In this document: piece by piece, positions 22,104 through 30,060 of the stretch
Layout: each line of letters begins with the position of its first letter
Numbering within the stretch: position 1 is the stretch's first letter
Source of the DNA: a virus
DNA length: 39,104 bases
Strand: one strand, 5' to 3'
IMG/VR virus record: IMGVR_UViG_3300025383_000049
Span: 1-39,104 of that record
Made by a program: the position numbers and the translations under genes
The notes under the pieces: generated by a model
The model's database searches: none
What the model saw: the letters and a program-made list of their open reading frames with translations, nothing else
Told to the model about the DNA's origin: nothing

Positions 22104-25100
22104 TTACCCTGCGTTGTTACCTAATGTACCTGTTGCCAAGATGCGAACTGGGATATAGATAAACTCAGCAGCCTTGACAGGCTCAATTGCGCAGTCTACC
22201 CATAACTCGTTAGCATCAATTCTCGCAGGTGTGTTGTTTGATTTATCGCAAACTACCAAGTAGTCATAGATACCGCGTTTAGCTACTAAATCAACAAACA
22301 ATGATTGAATTACACCAGCAATTGCTTTTTGTGTAACACTATCATTAGGTTCAAACACGAACGGTCTTGCTGCTAATGTTAATTGACGGCGAATATATGC
22401 TACTAATCTTGCAACGTTTGTTCTATCTAAAGAACTATTTGATTCAAAACTTGTAATATTGCCATAGTTTAACAAACCTTGACCTGTGAAGAACACTAAT
22501 GGGTTAATGTTGTTTGTGTAAAGAACATCACGAATACCTTGACTTGTCTTAATTGATACATAAGCACCTGTTTGAGCATTTACGTAACCAATTGATGATG
22601 CATTAGTAATAATACCTCTGCGTGTACCTGCTGCCGCTAACCAAGGATAAGCAACTTGGTCATTGTACAAGAATGTACTTAACATCATATGACTTGGTGG
22701 AACTGCAACTTGGTTGCCGCTTAAGTCTACTGATAAGCCCGATGGATAGAACAAGCCAAGATATGTATCACGTGTGACACAACCTTGAATACTTGTTGAC
22801 GGTGCATTAGCAGCATTAGTTGCCCATGCTTGAATTGCTGTTGCATCGTTAGGTAATGTCATTGGTGTATCACCTAAGATATAACTTGTATCACCGCGAT
22901 CAGTGTTGAGTGTTACCATGTCTGGTTGTAACTCACAGTAGTTAGGGCAAGCTTGTAAGTTGAAGTAGTTATCTTCATCTCTGATGTCCTGATTGGTTTC
23001 AATTGCTGCACGTAATGATTTTACAACCATTGCACGTTGAGCATATGCACCCATGTATGGAGCACCATTTTCTTGATTACCACTTTGTGTTACCCATGCA
23101 TCTGTTTGTGTTGGTAAATCTTGATCTGGGAAACTATTAGCATTAAAGTAATTAACTTCATATGCTTTTACGTTAAACCCTGAACGTCTTGTATTCCATA
23201 ACAACATACCTACTGGATATAAGCTTGCTTTAGGAGCATCTAAATCTAAGTAGTTACTTGTTAGCAAACTCTTAATTGTTGGAATTGGATCAGTTGCTGG
23301 GTTTGTGTCACCGTTAGTTGCCCAACGTGCATCTTCAAAAATAATACCGCTTGAATTAATGCTATCAGTATTACTTAACAATACCCATTGATCCATACCG
23401 TTGTAACTCTGCCAACGATTTACCAATGGATAATTTACTAAGTCTGATGTGTCAATCCAAATATCACCGTATACTAATGCATCACCTGTACTTTGTGTAG
23501 TTGGTGCTGTAGCACTAATAATTGGACCATTTGGATCAGTATTATTTGAACCACTTGTTGGGAAGCCGTTGCTGTCATAGTTACTATTACCATAACCCTT
23601 CCAACCTGTTGATGTGTTTACCATGATGTCAACTTGAGTTGGATCACTGTAATACCATAACTGACCATCAGCAGGAGCTACGTTTGGTGCTCCTAAACTT
23701 GCTGTATAAGTAGGTGTTAATGCTACCCAGTTACTGATTTGTGTAGTATATATTGTAGCAGGAGTACCTGATACATATTGGATTGATTCTACTACACCAG
23801 AACCTACTGATGTTACTTTAACAACTAAATCGTTTGCTGTGTGAGCGCCACCCAATTCAGTACCGTTAAATGTAATAGTATCACCTACTGCATAACCAGA
23901 CCCTGCATTACGGAAGCTTAATGGATTTACTACGTATTGTCCATAATAGTTTTGTACTTCACCAACAAATCCTGTACCGCTACCAGTTGTTGATGACTGT
24001 GCAGGATAGAATGCAGGTAATGCTGCTGGACCATATTTAACATTAGTTGTAGTTCCTGCAACAAAGCCAGCTGTTGTCATTAATCCTAAAGAATAACCTG
24101 TTGTGTAATTTGTATCGTCTACAATAATTACACCACCTTGTGTATGTGAAAGAACAATAGCACCTGATGAATTTACTGACACTGATGTGTAAGGTACGCC
24201 AGAAGCATACCATTGTGTTGCAAAGCTTGTAGCATTTGTAACAGCCGCTAAATTCATTGTGTATGGACCATCCAATGATTGTGATGATGGTACAGAAACA
24301 TAAATGTTTGCTGTTTCACCTGATGTGAATGAGAAAGTAGGATCTGTAGCACTACCTGTTGCTACAGTTGCCCCTGTTGCTGATTTTGACCATAAGTAAA
24401 CAGGGCCTAAATTTGTTTCACCGTCGTAACCATATTGAGCATAAACTGTATTAAGTGGAATTGCAGAACCACCTGTTGAATCTAATAAAGAATCAGCTAC
24501 CCAGTCACTGGTTGCTAATGTAACTGGTTTATTGATCCATTTCAAACTAGCACTGCTCCATTGACTTACTGTTGGTAATAAACCGTTACCTGCACTACCT
24601 ACTTTAAGCCATACAGAACCTGATGGGGCAGGACTTGCTTGACTTGCTTGCCACAATGGTTGTTGTGCTGATGTACCGTATACAAAAGAAGGTTGAAAGT
24701 AAGATCCAGCATCAATGCCGATATCTGACAATACTGTTCCTGTATGTGCAGCAACTGTTAACCAATAACCGCTATTTGGCTCATTTGGTTGTGTTGAGAA
24801 TAAGTTTAATTTACCATTGATTACTTGTGCTGATAATCCACCCCAACCTAATGTATTAATAGCATTCGCTAAACCATACACAGTATTGTTTGGAGAACTT
24901 GGGACAGTAATTAATTGTTGACCAGCAGTTGAAGGTGTTACACTGTTTAAGTTAATGTAAAAACTATTACCTGCTGTTAATGTTGGATTAGATTCTGTTC
25001 CTGTTACTGCTGGTACAGATTGTAACCATTGTTTTGAACCTAATGCTACCCATTGGTTAGATAAGTTCTTATAGAAGAACTGCTGACCATTTGAAGCTGT

Positions 25101-25700
25101 TGGAGTACCATTAATATCTGTGGCAATCACAGCATAATCACCTACTGTACCTAAACTTGCATTTGGTACGCCTGCTGTTACGTAAGATGAATAATCATCT
25201 GAATTAATTACGATTGGTGATTGTAAATTAAATGTGCCTGTAACTTGGTCGAATTCATATAAACCCCAAGTTGATGATGTTGTGTTTAACCACCATGCGC
25301 CATTAGCAGGGTTGCCTTCTGGGCGACCTACTGAACCGATTAATGAAGTTAAGTCAATGTCTGCTCTTAAAATATATGCTGAGTTGGTTAATCCAAGTGC
25401 ATAATAAGCTGCTAACAAACCGTATTCATTTAATTCGTAACCATTGATTGGTGTACCATTTGTTGTGTTATAGAAAAATGGGTTACCAAATGTTGATATC
25501 AAATCTTGTTGACTTGTAACTAAAGTTAATTTATTTGCGTTTGCAGGAATAGTGCCTACTGCAACTGTTCCAGGGTTATTTGGATTTGTTTTATTCGCTG
25601 CGGTTGCCAATAAAATGAATGGAACCGAATTTACTGCGCCTGAAAGATACTGCGATTCGTCTACGATAGTAACTTGTACGCCGGGTGATACTAATGCCAT
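22104..25700 (-). CDS. 18: Tail sheath protein, gp18-like, very large
   Basis: A 1198-aa contractile sheath subunit. The N-terminus (MALVSPGVQVTIVDESQYLS) and C-terminus (RRQLTLAARPFVFEPNDSVT, AKRGIYDYLVVCDKSNNTPA, then IDANELWVDCAIEPVKAAEF) match T4 gp18, whose end reads VFEPNTTQT ... ARGVYEFLTVCDDTNNTP. T4 gp18 is 659 aa; the extra about 540 residues are an insertion between about residues 130 and 850, rich in Ser/Thr/Gly and with several WVALG- or LWYYSDPT-like turns. These probably form domains on the outer tail surface. A CATAAATA box and an AAGGAA ribosome site precede it. Confidence 0.93.
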   Translation of the reverse strand: MALVSPGVQVTIVDESQYLSGAVNSVPFILLATAANKTNPNNPGTVAVGTIPANANKLTLVTSQQDLISTFGNPFFYNTTNGTPINGYELNEYGLLAAYYALGLTNSAYILRADIDLTSLIGSVGRPEGNPANGAWWLNTTSSTWGLYEFDQVTGTFNLQSPIVINSDDYSSYVTAGVPNASLGTVGDYAVIATDINGTPTASNGQQFFYKNLSNQWVALGSKQWLQSVPAVTGTESNPTLTAGNSFYINLNSVTPSTAGQQLITVPSSPNNTVYGLANAINTLGWGGLSAQVINGKLNLFSTQPNEPNSGYWLTVAAHTGTVLSDIGIDAGSYFQPSFVYGTSAQQPLWQASQASPAPSGSVWLKVGSAGNGLLPTVSQWSSASLKWINKPVTLATSDWVADSLLDSTGGSAIPLNTVYAQYGYDGETNLGPVYLWSKSATGATVATGSATDPTFSFTSGETANIYVSVPSSQSLDGPYTMNLAAVTNATSFATQWYASGVPYTSVSVNSSGAIVLSHTQGGVIIVDDTNYTTGYSLGLMTTAGFVAGTTTNVKYGPAALPAFYPAQSSTTGSGTGFVGEVQNYYGQYVVNPLSFRNAGSGYAVGDTITFNGTELGGAHTANDLVVKVTSVGSGVVESIQYVSGTPATIYTTQISNWVALTPTYTASLGAPNVAPADGQLWYYSDPTQVDIMVNTSTGWKGYGNSNYDSNGFPTSGSNNTDPNGPIISATAPTTQSTGDALVYGDIWIDTSDLVNYPLVNRWQSYNGMDQWVLLSNTDSINSSGIIFEDARWATNGDTNPATDPIPTIKSLLTSNYLDLDAPKASLYPVGMLLWNTRRSGFNVKAYEVNYFNANSFPDQDLPTQTDAWVTQSGNQENGAPYMGAYAQRAMVVKSLRAAIETNQDIRDEDNYFNLQACPNYCELQPDMVTLNTDRGDTSYILGDTPMTLPNDATAIQAWATNAANAPSTSIQGCVTRDTYLGLFYPSGLSVDLSGNQVAVPPSHMMLSTFLYNDQVAYPWLAAAGTRRGIITNASSIGYVNAQTGAYVSIKTSQGIRDVLYTNNINPLVFFTGQGLLNYGNITSFESNSSLDRTNVARLVAYIRRQLTLAARPFVFEPNDSVTQKAIAGVIQSLFVDLVAKRGIYDYLVVCDKSNNTPARIDANELWVDCAIEPVKAAEFIYIPVRILATGTLGNNAG

Positions 25701-25752
25701 GTTAAAATTCCTTGTGTAATATTTTGAGGTTTACAACCTGATTGCTTAATAT

Positions 25753-25760
25753 TATTTATG
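25753..25760 (-). promoter_or_regulatory. T4-like late promoter box for the sheath gene
   Basis: CATAAATA on minus, 52 nt before the gp18 ATG; seven of eight bases match TATAAATA. Confidence 0.55.
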
Positions 25761-25814
25761 AAATTATTGAAAAAAGTCGGTATATGGAAACCTTTGTTAT
25801 TTAATTGTAATTGT

Positions 25815-25822
25815 AATAAATA
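25815..25822 (+). promoter_or_regulatory. Late-type promoter box at the GIY-YIG gene start
   Basis: AATAAATA on plus, separated by AATTT from the ATG at 25828. No ribosome site exists between, so the transcript would be leaderless. Confidence 0.5.
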
Positions 25823-25827
25823 AATTT

Positions 25828-26697
25828 ATGAATTATAGAGAAGCAGGATTATATTGGATACATCTAGCTGCACATACTGACCCTATGACACAGGGTTACA
25901 TAGGAGTTTCTAAATATCCTGAAGGAAGAATGTCTACCCATTTAAGACGCGCATCAGAAAATAGACATCACAATATTAATCTAATTGAAGCAATTAAAAC
26001 TTTTGGTAAAAAAAAATTAATATGCGAAGTTTTAGTATATGGTTCTGAGGATTATTGTTATACTTTAGAACATGAGTATAGACCAGTTAAGAATTTAGGA
26101 TGGAATATTGCTGAAGGTGGTAAAATGGGGGCAGGACCCAAATTTGGTGTACCCAAAAATAGAGAAAAAATCGAGGCTCGTAGAGAAGCAAAAAGAAAAC
26201 AAGATGAAGAAAGGCAACGTAGGATTGAGGAAGGAAAACCTACCCCTGACGATATTATTTTTTGTAAAAAATTAAAAGAAAAATTAGAGTTGAACAAAAA
26301 AATAGAATTAGGAATTTCTTTAAACGAACCCATACCTGATAGAGTAATTTATTTCAGACCTATTTGCAAAAAATGTAATAAAAATTATAGTGCCATAAAT
26401 TATAAAAAAGACGGTATAACTCATTATCGCAGCGTTTGTGATGAGTGTGGCAGTAAGAAAGCTAAAAACAAAAATAGAGTAGCCAACTGGGAGAAAAGCG
26501 GCTATAAAAAGAAAACTGTGTGTGACAGTTGCGGATTTAGAAGTTTATATCCATCACAAATGACGATATTCCATATAGATGGAAATTTAAAAAATATATC
26601 ATTGAGTAATTTAAGAACTATTTGCTTAAATTGTGTAGAAGTAGTTAAGCGTAAAGAATTAACGTGGAAGCGTGGAGACTTGACTATTGATTACTGA
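25828..26697 (+). CDS. GIY-YIG endonuclease fused to HNH-like zinc domain
   Basis: A 289-aa stand-alone nuclease. The N-terminus is a GIY-YIG variant: GLYWI at 7-11, GYIG at 23-26, catalytic-type Arg34, and a LEHEY segment carrying the metal-binding Glu about residue 79, then GWNIAEGG. A Lys/Glu-rich helical linker follows. The C-terminal about 110 residues hold paired CxxC motifs (CKKC, CDEC, CDSC, CLNC) around FHIDGNLKNISLSNLRTIC, which resembles a ββα-metal HNH core with the last His replaced. It is inserted between gp18 and the dNMP kinase on the opposite strand, typical of mobile endonucleases, and overlaps the kinase 3' end by 39 nt. Confidence 0.82.
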   Translation: MNYREAGLYWIHLAAHTDPMTQGYIGVSKYPEGRMSTHLRRASENRHHNINLIEAIKTFGKKKLICEVLVYGSEDYCYTLEHEYRPVKNLGWNIAEGGKMGAGPKFGVPKNREKIEARREAKRKQDEERQRRIEEGKPTPDDIIFCKKLKEKLELNKKIELGISLNEPIPDRVIYFRPICKKCNKNYSAINYKKDGITHYRSVCDECGSKKAKNKNRVANWEKSGYKKKTVCDSCGFRSLYPSQMTIFHIDGNLKNISLSNLRTICLNCVEVVKRKELTWKRGDLTIDY

Positions 26698-27309
26698 TTC
26701 TAATTGTTTATGTAGATAATCAATAGTACCTGTATTGTCTAAGTGATAATCATAATCTAATCCAACACTGCTGTACTCACTAGGATGCACTTTAAAGACT
26801 TCTTCAAGTGCTTGAATCATTTGTTGTGGATATTCACTGCCGTTGTTAAGTTTCTCAGCGTAAGTCACCCATTCAGGTTCTGTGCCACGATGTGTACGCA
26901 TAGTTATGCCACCTATGTTTTTAATGGCATTAAGTTCATTTGGAAAACGACAATCAGTAATTACAATATCTTCATTAAGACTGCGTAGTTTATTTTCTAA
27001 ACTAGCGATCCAAATATCTTGATGAAATCCTTGACGACAGACTTCGGTGCCCCAGTATTGTAATATCCATCTTGGGGTAAGATTTGGCATGTTTAATCTA
27101 TTAGCCCACCAAGTGTCAACTTGCTCTCGCCATTCACGACTGTGTTTAGTTGAACCTTCTAATAACTCACGGTCCCAACCAAATATAATACTAATTGCGT
27201 CTTTTAAACTTGCTGCGAAACTAAGTCGTTTAAAGCCATGAACCGTACAAAGATAATCTGCGGCTGTATCTTTGCCACTACCGATGAAACCACACACACC
27301 GACAATCAT
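26659..27309 (-). CDS. 1: Deoxynucleoside monophosphate kinase, gp1-like
   Basis: A 216-aa kinase of the T4 gp1 family, which phosphorylates dNMPs to dNDPs for phage DNA synthesis. P-loop GFIGSGKDT is at residues 7-15; FKRLSFAASLKDAI, then RWILQYWGTEVCRQGF and EDIVITDCRFPNELNAIK are family signatures, the last with the DxRFxNE motif. Length is near that of T4 gp1 (241 aa). It may be translationally coupled to the preceding zinc-knuckle frame through ATGA. Its last 13 codons overlap the convergent nuclease gene. Confidence 0.88.
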   Translation of the reverse strand: MIVGVCGFIGSGKDTAADYLCTVHGFKRLSFAASLKDAISIIFGWDRELLEGSTKHSREWREQVDTWWANRLNMPNLTPRWILQYWGTEVCRQGFHQDIWIASLENKLRSLNEDIVITDCRFPNELNAIKNIGGITMRTHRGTEPEWVTYAEKLNNGSEYPQQMIQALEEVFKVHPSEYSSVGLDYDYHLDNTGTIDYLHKQLESVINSQVSTLPR

Positions 27310-27443
27310 ATATTTTCCTTTTTATTTTTACATTTATCCCCATGCCATCTAGCATAGTTCATGCTGTCAATTTCTTTGCTACAATTATAACATTTTATTT
27401 TAGGGGATAAAAGTTTTTCGGTTCTTTTTCTTTGTCGATGCTT
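27306..27443 (-). other. Zinc-knuckle reading frame without a normal start
   Basis: This open frame encodes KCYNCSKEIDSMNYARWHGD then KCKNKKENI, a CxxC-x-RWH-x-x-x-C pattern like the zinc modules of phage endonucleases and small phage proteins. It ends in ATGA overlapping the kinase start, suggesting it once was or is a coupled gene. No ATG, GTG or TTG precedes the cysteines after the in-frame stop at 27446-27444. The -1 neighbouring frame, with an ATG at 27484 (MISGTKPAALIG...), runs into it across A-rich DNA and stops at 27395, so a frameshift, programmed or mutational, could join them. It may be a decayed gene. Confidence 0.45.
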
Positions 27444-27485
27444 TCAGAACCAATTAATGCTGCTGGTTTTGTTCCACTGATCATA

Positions 27486-27524
27486 AAAGAAAAAACTCCC
27501 GTAGTAATTATTGTATTACAGGAG
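27486..27524 (-). terminator. Rho-independent terminator after the ParB-like gene
   Basis: On minus, CTCC...GTAATAC, loop, then a complementary arm ending GGGAG is followed by TTTTTTCTTTT. The stem has one bulge. It ends the gp13/ParB-like transcript. Confidence 0.75.
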
Positions 27525-27548
27525 CGTGACAAAATAAAGCGTTTAGGT

Positions 27549-27959
27549 TCAATACTCATCGTCCGGTGATTCATGTTCACCATAACTACTAGACTTAATT
27601 GACCCTATATAAGCAGGGATGGTATCGTATCCCAATTTAGCATATGCATTCGCACGATGAGTTCCGTCGATGATAGAATTAGTAAATGGGTCAATTACTA
27701 CTGGTGGCATAGTATGCTGAGATTTCATAATCTTAGCAATATTATCTGCTACTAAATCTTCATCAACATCCCATTCATTGAGATTCAACTTAGATAAAGG
27801 GAAGTTCACAAGTTTATATTGATCAAACCAATAGATACGATCTGTAATATCGCCCTCATCAAAGTCATTAAAGTTGCGATGGATCTTTTTGACAATCGAA
27901 TAGATATGACTAGCATCAACAATTTGTTGATTTTCTCTAATCAATTCTTTGATCTTCAT
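27549..27959 (-). CDS. ParB/sulfiredoxin-fold protein
   Basis: A 136-aa protein with a ParB-like core in the second half: MPPVVIDPFTNSIIDGTHRA then NAYAKLGYDTIPAYIG, including the DGTHR motif (98-102) that matches the G-x-HR nucleotide-binding signature of ParB/Srx folds. The N-terminal helical segment has no known match to me. Such phage proteins can be CTPases, nucleases or regulators; activity is unknown. It starts two bases after the gp13 stop with an AAGG ribosome site and ends before a terminator. Confidence 0.72.
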   Translation of the reverse strand: MKIKELIRENQQIVDASHIYSIVKKIHRNFNDFDEGDITDRIYWFDQYKLVNFPLSKLNLNEWDVDEDLVADNIAKIMKSQHTMPPVVIDPFTNSIIDGTHRANAYAKLGYDTIPAYIGSIKSSSYGEHESPDDEY

Positions 27960-27960
27960 T

Positions 27961-28758
27961 TTAACCTTGAATCCAAGTTAATGGTTGACTGTAATCTTGA
28001 TACTTGCGTAGATCATCAAGTAATCTATTTTGAAAGTCCATACCTTGTTGTTTCATAGCAGTACCGTTTAATGTTGTACCGCCACCTGGACCTGCGATAC
28101 TTTGAAACTTCTCACGTGCTTCACCTAATATGATTTGGCAAGTAGCAAGTATAAAGTCGCCGATCCATACGCCAGCACCCGGGTCTTGTAATAATTCTAA
28201 TTCAGGTCTTTGTACGTCAGCCCAAATTAATATACGTTCGCCGGTACCTTTAAAGTCACGGACTACTCTAAGTACTTTTGTTACAGGGTTAAATGTATAA
28301 ACAAGATAGCCACCGAACATACGTGCTGCTAATTCTACATAACCTGCATAAAAGTCATATGTTGCCATACCGCCTGTATAGTTGTAGTTTAACAAGTATG
28401 TGTTAAGAATCGCACTACTGAATGGGTCAAAACTGCTTGAACTTGGACCTGTTTCTAAACCTATTGTTCTTCTGAATACTGATCTTACGTTAATAAACTC
28501 ACTAGGCAACGTATAAGTGTCAACATTTTCAATAGCAGTCATTAACGTATAACTTTCTACAGTGGCATTTTGTGCACGTTGTCTATATATTTTAATAGCA
28601 TATAGATATGCAGCCTCATAATGTTCAGGATCTAATTCAACATCTACAATTCCCTGACCCAAACGTAAGGCTATATTTTGAAATAAAGCCTGTTTCATTT
28701 GTTCTAAATTATACCCGTTTGGGGTATCTAAAGGATTGTTAAGTACGTTAATTGCCAT
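27961..28758 (-). CDS. 13: Neck protein gp13-like (head-tail connector)
   Basis: A 265-aa protein like T4 gp13, which with gp14 closes the filled head and joins the tail. Features: LDTPNGYNLEQMKQALFQNI, the helix YEAAYLYAIKIYRQRAQNAT, then YTLPSEFINVRSVFRRTIG and a final WIGDFILATCQIILGEAREK segment with DFQNRLLDDLRKYQ. The ATG at 28758 (MAINVLNNPLD) is preferred over a TTG at 28770. It is on the minus strand whereas gp14 and gp15 are 3 kb away on plus. A late box in a divergent pair lies upstream. Confidence 0.78.
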   Translation of the reverse strand: MAINVLNNPLDTPNGYNLEQMKQALFQNIALRLGQGIVDVELDPEHYEAAYLYAIKIYRQRAQNATVESYTLMTAIENVDTYTLPSEFINVRSVFRRTIGLETGPSSSSFDPFSSAILNTYLLNYNYTGGMATYDFYAGYVELAARMFGGYLVYTFNPVTKVLRVVRDFKGTGERILIWADVQRPELELLQDPGAGVWIGDFILATCQIILGEAREKFQSIAGPGGGTTLNGTAMKQQGMDFQNRLLDDLRKYQDYSQPLTWIQG

Positions 28759-28781
28759 AGTGAATTCCAATTTTGTAATAC

Positions 28782-28799
28782 TATTTATTACAATAAATA
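28782..28799. promoter_or_regulatory. Divergent pair of late promoter boxes
   Basis: CTATTTATTACAATAAATAC is nearly a perfect palindrome carrying AATAAATA on minus (28789-28782, for gp13) and AATAAATA on plus (28792-28799, for the kinase-like gene), two bases apart. Only one could be occupied by polymerase at a time. Confidence 0.55.
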
Positions 28800-28806
28800 C
28801 TAAATC

Positions 28807-29433
28807 ATGTTAATAAAAGACATAGAAGAAGAACTAACCAGAAAAGATATATCCAAGTATATGAAAGATTTGGGTTGGACTAAACTTGGTTCTGGAAATT
28901 ATGGGGTAGTTTACGGCAAAAAAGATCATAACATGGTGGTTAAAATATTAGTATCAAAATACAATAACGATTCTATTCAATCGGCAGCAGAAAGTTTACA
29001 AGACAAATTTTTAAAATTTATAATTAAAAATCCTAATATTCATTATCCAAAATTCTATCAAACTAAAGCGGGAAATATAGCAGGACAACATTTCAAAATG
29101 TATGAAATGGAAAGGTTAAAAAAACTCAGCCCAATAGAAGATTATGTTATAGGTTATATGGGCCAGTTAGCAGATTATGGTTATAGTCTTGAACAAATAT
29201 ATAATCACATACTTAGACAATTACACCCCGATGATGATATTTCAGTTATGAAATATATTAAAGATTATAATTATTTTAAAACTAAATTTCAATCATTATA
29301 CAAAGCTATGGAGAAATTAATCGCCGGCGCAAATAAACTAGGTGTCGTTACTGATATTGCAGGCGATTATTATACCAACGTAATGAAGAGAGATGACGGA
29401 ACCTTTGTAATTATGGATCCTTGGGCCGCATAA
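28807..29433 (+). CDS. Protein-kinase-like protein with shortened C-lobe
   Basis: A 208-aa protein with kinase-fold signs: glycine loop LGSGNYGVVYG (27-37), VVKIL with Lys46 in the ATP-lysine position, a hinge-like YEMERLKKLS (about 99-108), and at the end GVVTDIAGDYYTNVMKRDDG then TFVIMDPW. The D...N and DPW (204-206) can be aligned with the catalytic-loop Asn and the DFG metal-binding motif, though spacing is not canonical and no HRD is present. The chain stops two residues after DPW, so the activation segment and C-lobe are absent. It could be a minimal kinase, AMPylase-like or pseudokinase. A late box ends 7 nt before the ATG. Confidence 0.68.
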   Translation: MLIKDIEEELTRKDISKYMKDLGWTKLGSGNYGVVYGKKDHNMVVKILVSKYNNDSIQSAAESLQDKFLKFIIKNPNIHYPKFYQTKAGNIAGQHFKMYEMERLKKLSPIEDYVIGYMGQLADYGYSLEQIYNHILRQLHPDDDISVMKYIKDYNYFKTKFQSLYKAMEKLIAGANKLGVVTDIAGDYYTNVMKRDDGTFVIMDPWAA

Positions 29434-29434
29434 A

Positions 29435-29884
29435 TCAAAGATCATTCTCTTTACGATTCTCACTATGATATACGTCAAAACTGCCACCGGGATAACGGCT
29501 TTCAAGTTTACGAACATTCTCAGCAATAACTTCTTGAGGGTCAAGATTTAAACTGCGACAGCAATTAATCCAATACCAAATCACATCGCCTAGTTCACGT
29601 TTTAAATGTACAAGTGTATGCTCATCAAGCATCTTACCTTGAAATAATATCTTTTTACAGATTTCCATAAACTCGCCGCTTTCGCTGCACAAGCCCATTG
29701 CGCCTGTTATAAACAGTGGCACGTTTAATTGTGGACCATGCATGTATTCGCCATTGGCGCCAAAGCCTTCCCAATTAGCATCTAGTCTGTCTAAACGAGT
29801 CATAAACTCTGTTAAGTCATTACTAGTCTCACTAGTTACGGCTCCAACAAAATCTTCGTACTTTTGTAAATCAATATCTTTCAT
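29435..29884 (-). CDS. mazG: MazG-like nucleotide pyrophosphohydrolase
   Basis: A 149-aa all-alpha NTP pyrophosphohydrolase. The metal-binding motif is GLCSESGEFMEICKK (E68, E71, E74) with ELGD (E97, D100) on the next helix; the phage-typical ending NVRKLESRYPGGSFD follows. Phage MazG enzymes clear nucleotides or alter alarmone signals of the host. It is the last gene of an early operon and starts inside the stop of the RMF-like gene (ATGA). It ends one base from the convergent kinase-like gene. Confidence 0.9.
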   Translation of the reverse strand: MKDIDLQKYEDFVGAVTSETSNDLTEFMTRLDRLDANWEGFGANGEYMHGPQLNVPLFITGAMGLCSESGEFMEICKKILFQGKMLDEHTLVHLKRELGDVIWYWINCCRSLNLDPQEVIAENVRKLESRYPGGSFDVYHSENRKENDL

Positions 29885-30060
29885 TTCTTTTTCCTTTTTG
29901 TGTTTTTGTAATCATGAAAACCTTCATACCAATCTTTAGAATTTTGTGTATCTTCTTTACTTGGTCTTGCTTTATCATAAGGGTTATAGGGAATAAAAGA
30001 TGCAGTTCTTTTAGCCCAATTATAACCCTCTAGATATGCTTGTGATTTTTCTTTTGCCAT
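29881..30060 (-). CDS. Small RMF-like protein
   Basis: A 59-aa basic protein: QAYLEGYNWAKRTASF, then IPYNPYDKARP and SKDWYEGFHDYKN. The layout A-x-x-x-G, an x-PY segment, then W-x-x-G resembles ribosome modulation factor (E. coli RMF: AHQRGYQAG, MCPYQ, WLGGWREA), which dimerises and inactivates ribosomes. The cysteine of the CPY motif is absent. The ATG shares one base with the stop of the 376-aa gene (TAATG) and its stop overlaps mazG (ATGA), so all three are translationally coupled behind a perfect sigma70 promoter. The resemblance is by eye. Confidence 0.68.
   Translation of the reverse strand: MAKEKSQAYLEGYNWAKRTASFIPYNPYDKARPSKEDTQNSKDWYEGFHDYKNTKRKKK

Noticed and set aside
27395-27583. 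A 62-aa minus-strand frame as an intact gene
   Set aside because: A rho-independent terminator lies inside its 5' half and it overlaps the end of the ParB-like gene. Only its distal part from 27484 is discussed, as a possible partner of the zinc-knuckle frame.
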